This document shows positions 60,811-64,000 of a stretch of DNA of 64,000 bases, piece by piece (the first letter of the stretch is position 1; each line of letters opens with the position of its first letter). The notes under the pieces were generated by a model. That model did no database searches, was not told the DNA's origin, and was given only the letters and a program-made list of their open reading frames with translations. Origin of the DNA: Bacteroidota bacterium (GTDB lineage Bacteria > Bacteroidota > Bacteroidia > Chitinophagales > Saprospiraceae); assembly GCA_020160935.1 (NCBI GenBank), contig JAIUPL010000027.1, forward strand, positions 1 through 64,000, written 5' to 3'. A program made the position numbers and the translations under genes.

Positions 60811-61742
60811 TAACGGATTTTCCTCAACACCTCCGGCAACTGCCTCAACGCCGCCAGTTCCTTGTATTTCTCTCGAATTTCCTCGGCAGGAGCGCCGAAA
60901 TAGGTTTTTCCGCCTTCTAATGATTTGGATACGCCGGAAGTGGCCAGTACGATCGCGCCTTTGCCGATGGTGATGGCCTGCGCCACGCCCACTTGTCCAT
61001 ACAGCACCACATTGTCTTCGATGATCGTTTTGCCGCCGATACCCACTTGGGCGGCGAACAGGCAGTTTTTGCCCACCACTACCCCGTGGCCGATGTGAAT
61101 CTGGCAGTCGAGTTTGCTGCCTTCGCCTATGATGGTGTCGCCGCTCACGCCCTTGTTGATGGTGCAGCCGGCGCCGATGTCGACGCGGTCATGGAGCAGC
61201 ACGCGGCCGCCGGAACGCCATTTCTGAAATGAGCCGTCGGGTTGTTTTTTGTAGTAAAATGCGTCGGAACCGATGATGCTGTTGGGGCCGATGCTCACAT
61301 AATCGCCGATGAGGGTGTATTCGCCGATGTAGGTGTTGGCCTGAATATGGCAGTAGGCTCCAATTTTTACATTGGCGGCAATCACCACGCCAGGTTCGAG
61401 AATGGCCGTGGGGTGGATGTCGGCCCGTGGGCTGATGGGCTCGGTCAGCGGCTCAAAAGGGCGGTATTCACGCACCAGCGAATCGTAGGCTTCGAAAGGC
61501 TGCGGCACCACGAGGATCACTTTGCCGGGCGGGCATTCTACGGCTTCGTTGAGCAGGATGACCGTGGCGGGGCTGGACAGCGTTTTTTCAAAATATTTTT
61601 TGACGTCGGAAAAGGCGATGTCTCCGGGCTCCACCTTGTGGATTTCGTTGATGCCGGTGGCCGACAAAGTGGCATCGCCGATCACCTGCGCCTGAAAACG
61701 GGTCGCCAGTTCGCTGACGGGAATGGGCTGTGGAAATTTCAT
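60810..61742 (-). CDS. lpxD: UDP-3-O-acylglucosamine N-acyltransferase LpxD
   Basis: LpxD adds the second hydroxyacyl chain to UDP-3-O-acylglucosamine in lipid A biosynthesis, in the cytoplasm. The 310-aa protein has the N-terminal uridine-binding domain (IPVSELATRFQAQVIGDATL), about ten left-handed hexapeptide repeats (about 105-260) and the catalytic histidine region QIHIGHGVVVGKNC. It is slightly shorter than E. coli LpxD (341) but complete. Its terminal codons touch the hairpin element. Confidence 0.93.
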   Translation of the reverse strand: MKFPQPIPVSELATRFQAQVIGDATLSATGINEIHKVEPGDIAFSDVKKYFEKTLSSPATVILLNEAVECPPGKVILVVPQPFEAYDSLVREYRPFEPLTEPISPRADIHPTAILEPGVVIAANVKIGAYCHIQANTYIGEYTLIGDYVSIGPNSIIGSDAFYYKKQPDGSFQKWRSGGRVLLHDRVDIGAGCTINKGVSGDTIIGEGSKLDCQIHIGHGVVVGKNCLFAAQVGIGGKTIIEDNVVLYGQVGVAQAITIGKGAIVLATSGVSKSLEGGKTYFGAPAEEIREKYKELAALRQLPEVLRKIR

Positions 61743-61774
61743 ATTGGAATGGTGTAATGGTTAGAGCCGCAAAA

Positions 61775-61890
61775 GTAGAGGTGAGAAGTGAGAAGTGAGA
61801 GGTGAGAGGTAAGAATTTGTGAGTATGATACCACTCAGCCCTCTCTTGCCTCTCACCTCTCACTTCTCACCTCTTACTTCTCACTTCTAA
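61775..61890. repeat. Heptad-armed hairpin element, GTGAGAA/GTGAGAG family
   Basis: GAGGTGA/GAAGTGA units on the left and their mirror on the right surround AATTTGTGAGTATGATACC, without an obvious extra stem. It lies in the divergent spacer of lpxD and the glycoside hydrolase gene, 33 bp before the latter. Confidence 0.9.
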
Positions 61891-61923
61891 ATTTACGTAC
61901 ATTTACCGCAAAACCAGTCTTTT

Positions 61924-63552
61924 ATGAAACAACACACTCAATTCCCTGTTTTTGCGCTTTTTTTGGGTATTTTTTTGCTGTCACAAAATGTATATGGACA
62001 GCGGCCGCCGGCTGCGCCGGTGGCAGAGATGCGTGGCGCGTGGATTGCCACCAGTTTTAACATCGACTGGCCATCAAAACCCGGCTTGTCGATCGATCGA
62101 CAGAAAGTAGAGTTCGACAGCCTGCTCGATGTGTTGAAGGCCATGAATATGAATGCGGTATTTGTACAGGTGCGGCCTTCAGGCGATGCCATGTATCGCT
62201 CGCCCAACGTGCCCTGGAGCAAATTCCTGATGGGCCAGCAAGGCGTTGCCCCCCCGGATTCCACCTACGATCCGATGCAATACATGATAGAAGCGGCGCA
62301 CAGGCGCAGGATGGAGTTTCATGCATGGCTGAACCCGTACCGCGCCACGCTCGACCTGGATACGGCTGCTTTGTCGCCCCTGCACCCGCTGCGTTCGTTG
62401 CCCGACAACCGCAAAGCGCAGTGGTTTTTCCGTTATGGCCGGCGTTATTATTTTAACCCCGCCAACCCCTCTGTTCAGCAATATCTGGTGAATGTGGTGA
62501 AAGACATCGTGCTGCGCTACGATGTGGATGGCATCCATTTCGACGACTATTTCTATCCATACAAAGAGGCAGGTGAAACACTGAACGACTACAATGAATT
62601 TGCTTCTGACCCGCGCGGCTTTTCTACCATTGAAGACTGGCGCCGCGACAATGTCAGCCGACTGGTTTCGGCGGTGTCTGCCAATATCCACAAACTCAAA
62701 CCTTATGTGCGTTTCGGGATCGGGCCTTTCGGGGTATGGCGCAACCGCGATCAGGATCCGGTGATGGGTTCGGATACCCGCGCAGGCGTTACCTGCTATG
62801 ACGATTTGTATGCCGACGTGTTGCTATGGCTGAAAAACGGCTGGATCGATTATGTGGCGCCTCAACTGTACTGGAGCATCGGTTTTGTGCCCGCCGATTA
62901 TGAGAAACTCGTAGACTGGTGGAGCAAAAACACCTATGGAAAGCAGTTGTACATCGGCCATGCAGCCTATAAAATCAACAACGCCCCCAACGATGTGAAC
63001 TGGACACGCCCCGATGAGATCAAACGCCAGATTCAAATGAATCGCAGCAATCCGAACGTCAGCGGCAGCATCTTTTTTTCCACCAAACCACTGCTCAGGA
63101 ATCCGCTGGGCGTGCAGGATTCCCTGATCAACGACCTGTTTAAAACGCAGGCGCTGGTGCCGCCTGTGGCCAGTTTGTCGAAAATGCCGCCCGCTACCCC
63201 GCAGATATGCCGCATAGAAGGTTCGCCGAGTTCGGTGCGCCTGGCCTGGAATATCTGCGATGTGATCGCTGCCGAACAAATGCCTTATTACTTTGCTATC
63301 TACCGCTTTCAGGGGGAGGCGGTGGGTGACTTTCGCAATCCGCGTAACCTGCTCGCTACGACAGCATTTAATGCAGATGCTGACAAATGGACCTACGAGG
63401 ATCAGACGGCGGTAGAAGGCGAATATTACACGTATGTTGTCATGGCGTTCAACCGCCCGAATGTGCAGAGTTACAGCAGCGCCCCTGTTTTTGTGAAAAA
63501 AACGGCAAGTACGGCAAAACGGAAGAAGAAGATATTTGGGTACCTTTTTTAG
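61924..63552 (+). CDS. Glycoside hydrolase, GHL10/DUF187 type, secreted
   Basis: Exported protein of 542 aa. A signal peptide (about 1-24, QNVYGQ) precedes a TIM-barrel-like GHL10 (PF02638-type) domain (about 35-380) with EMRGAWIATSFNIDWPS, NMNAVFVQVRPSGDAMY, DGIHFDDYFYPY (putative acidic pair near 201) and DYVAPQLYWSIGF. A fibronectin-like C-terminal module (about 420-525) follows. Relatives act on peptidoglycan or other glycans; the exact substrate is uncertain. Confidence 0.9.
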   Translation: MKQHTQFPVFALFLGIFLLSQNVYGQRPPAAPVAEMRGAWIATSFNIDWPSKPGLSIDRQKVEFDSLLDVLKAMNMNAVFVQVRPSGDAMYRSPNVPWSKFLMGQQGVAPPDSTYDPMQYMIEAAHRRRMEFHAWLNPYRATLDLDTAALSPLHPLRSLPDNRKAQWFFRYGRRYYFNPANPSVQQYLVNVVKDIVLRYDVDGIHFDDYFYPYKEAGETLNDYNEFASDPRGFSTIEDWRRDNVSRLVSAVSANIHKLKPYVRFGIGPFGVWRNRDQDPVMGSDTRAGVTCYDDLYADVLLWLKNGWIDYVAPQLYWSIGFVPADYEKLVDWWSKNTYGKQLYIGHAAYKINNAPNDVNWTRPDEIKRQIQMNRSNPNVSGSIFFSTKPLLRNPLGVQDSLINDLFKTQALVPPVASLSKMPPATPQICRIEGSPSSVRLAWNICDVIAAEQMPYYFAIYRFQGEAVGDFRNPRNLLATTAFNADADKWTYEDQTAVEGEYYTYVVMAFNRPNVQSYSSAPVFVKKTASTAKRKKKIFGYLF

Positions 63553-63668
63553 AGGGATGAGTTATGAGTTATGAGTTATGAGTTATACTCACGTTGCTAT
63601 CGGTTACTCTAAAGAAGATACCGATAGCAACGTGAGTATAACTCATAACTCATAACTCATAACTCTAA
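63551..63668. repeat. Heptad-armed hairpin element, GAGTTAT family
   Basis: Three or four GAGTTAT units and four mirrored units enclose ACTCACGTTGCTATCGGT, the loop TACTCTAAAGAAGA, and the mirror TACCGATAGCAACGTGAGT. It begins on the stop codon of the hydrolase gene. Confidence 0.94.
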
Positions 63669-63672
63669 AAAC

Positions 63673-64000
63673 CTATTTTTTCTTAAACTTGTCCCACACG
63701 CCCCAGTCCTTCACCTTATTGCGCTCGCGTTTGGCGATAATATAACGTACCGACAGCGAGGCGCCGGTCCAGTCGAAAGGTTTTACTTCGTTGCCGGAGA
63801 GGTGGAGTTCGGGTTTCCAGTCGACAGCGAAATTGATACGGCCAACGGAGAGTTCGGCGCCGCCGATGCCGGTGAGGCCCCACACGTTGTTTTCAGTGAG
63901 GGCATCCGCGCTGCGGGCACTATTGGTGCCGTAGTAGTGCATACCGCCACCAGCGTAAAAATTGAATCCCCGGAACAGAATTTTATGGTGTTTTTCGGCC
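63673..64000 (-). CDS. Outer-membrane beta-barrel protein, 5' end outside the window
   Basis: The open frame runs out of the right edge. The visible 108 residues alternate hydrophobic and polar (FRGFNFYAGGGMHYYG, GLTGIGGAELSVGRINFAVD, WTGASLSVRYIIAKRERN), as in outer-membrane beta-barrel proteins, and end in a basic KDWGVWDKFKKK tail. Family cannot be fixed from this part. Confidence 0.75.
   Translation of the reverse strand, partial: AEKHHKILFRGFNFYAGGGMHYYGTNSARSADALTENNVWGLTGIGGAELSVGRINFAVDWKPELHLSGNEVKPFDWTGASLSVRYIIAKRERNKVKDWGVWDKFKKK

Overview
The window looks like a chromosomal segment of a Bacteroidota bacterium, most likely Saprospiria (Saprospiraceae/Lewinella/Haliscomenobacter-like). 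The signs are TAnnTTTG-type promoters without Shine-Dalgarno sequences, a type IX secretion C-terminal sorting domain, a Kdp operon with a porin and a split KdpD, MacB-like ABC exporters run by an NtrC-type regulator, a GH3-family enzyme and a moderately high GC content. I see no rRNA, complete tRNA gene, prophage, CRISPR array or transposase.

Layout. 1-1229: cytochrome bd subunit II. 1614-12395: potassium block with an NtrC-type regulator, two tiny membrane peptides including KdpF, KdpA, KdpB, KdpC, an outer-membrane porin, a KdpD sensor module without kinase, and a separate HAMP-PAS histidine kinase. A 326-bp MITE with 9-bp target duplications sits between kdpB and kdpC. 12577-14189: two YedE/YeeE-type proteins and a rhodanese. 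14407-18051: a DUF6624-like protein, a Crp/Fnr regulator divergent from a DUF2807 lipoprotein, a methyltransferase and a four-helix-bundle S23-type protein embedded in repeats. 18389-29791: PBP1C, a lipoprotein, a YheT-like hydrolase, a UvrD-type helicase-nuclease with a probable Fe-S cluster, two thioredoxin-fold proteins, a zinc-ribbon coiled coil, a Nif3-family protein and TatA. 30112-40674: a stand-alone lantibiotic-dehydratase elimination-like domain, an M1 peptidase, a triple CBM48 protein, a retropepsin-like protease, an ECF sigma/anti-sigma pair, HisIE and a beta-barrel protein. 40703-49256: a glycosyltransferase, a second NtrC-type regulator and an ABC efflux set (adaptor, two ATPases, permease). 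49454-51605: a hypothetical and a GH3 enzyme. 51957-56557: an RNA-repair island (WYL regulator, RtcB, a non-coding region with tRNA-like pieces and a closed structured RNA, slipin). 56761-64000: a secreted T9SS protein, a lipoprotein, an NAD(P)-dependent epimerase-like protein, a hydrolase, LpxD, a GHL10-type glycoside hydrolase and a truncated beta-barrel gene.

Two features stand out. First, about 25 gaps between genes hold long inverted repeats. Many have arms built of short, mostly 7-nt tandem units (GAGTCCT, GGCAAGR, GTGAGAG, GTTGAGR, GAGTTAT and TTATTGG types) around a non-repetitive core. Cores inside arms of unrelated sequence share a loop motif (YGGCATYCCTAT...GCC), and stems covary between copies. 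I read these as one palindromic element superfamily. One copy lies in frame inside the Nif3-family gene, where a whole insert domain is normally found, and one makes the complete spacer between two divergent genes a near-perfect palindrome joining the two start codons. Second, the RNA-repair island carries, between rtcB and slipin, three tRNA-like fragments (one resembling tRNA-His(GUG) without part of its anticodon arm, one resembling the 5' part of tRNA-Lys(UUU)). They are followed by a roughly 240-nt RNA candidate closed by a long-range stem and ending in seven U. Two copies of an inverted-repeat operator lie between the WYL gene and rtcB. All functional statements are from reading the sequence; no database search was run.
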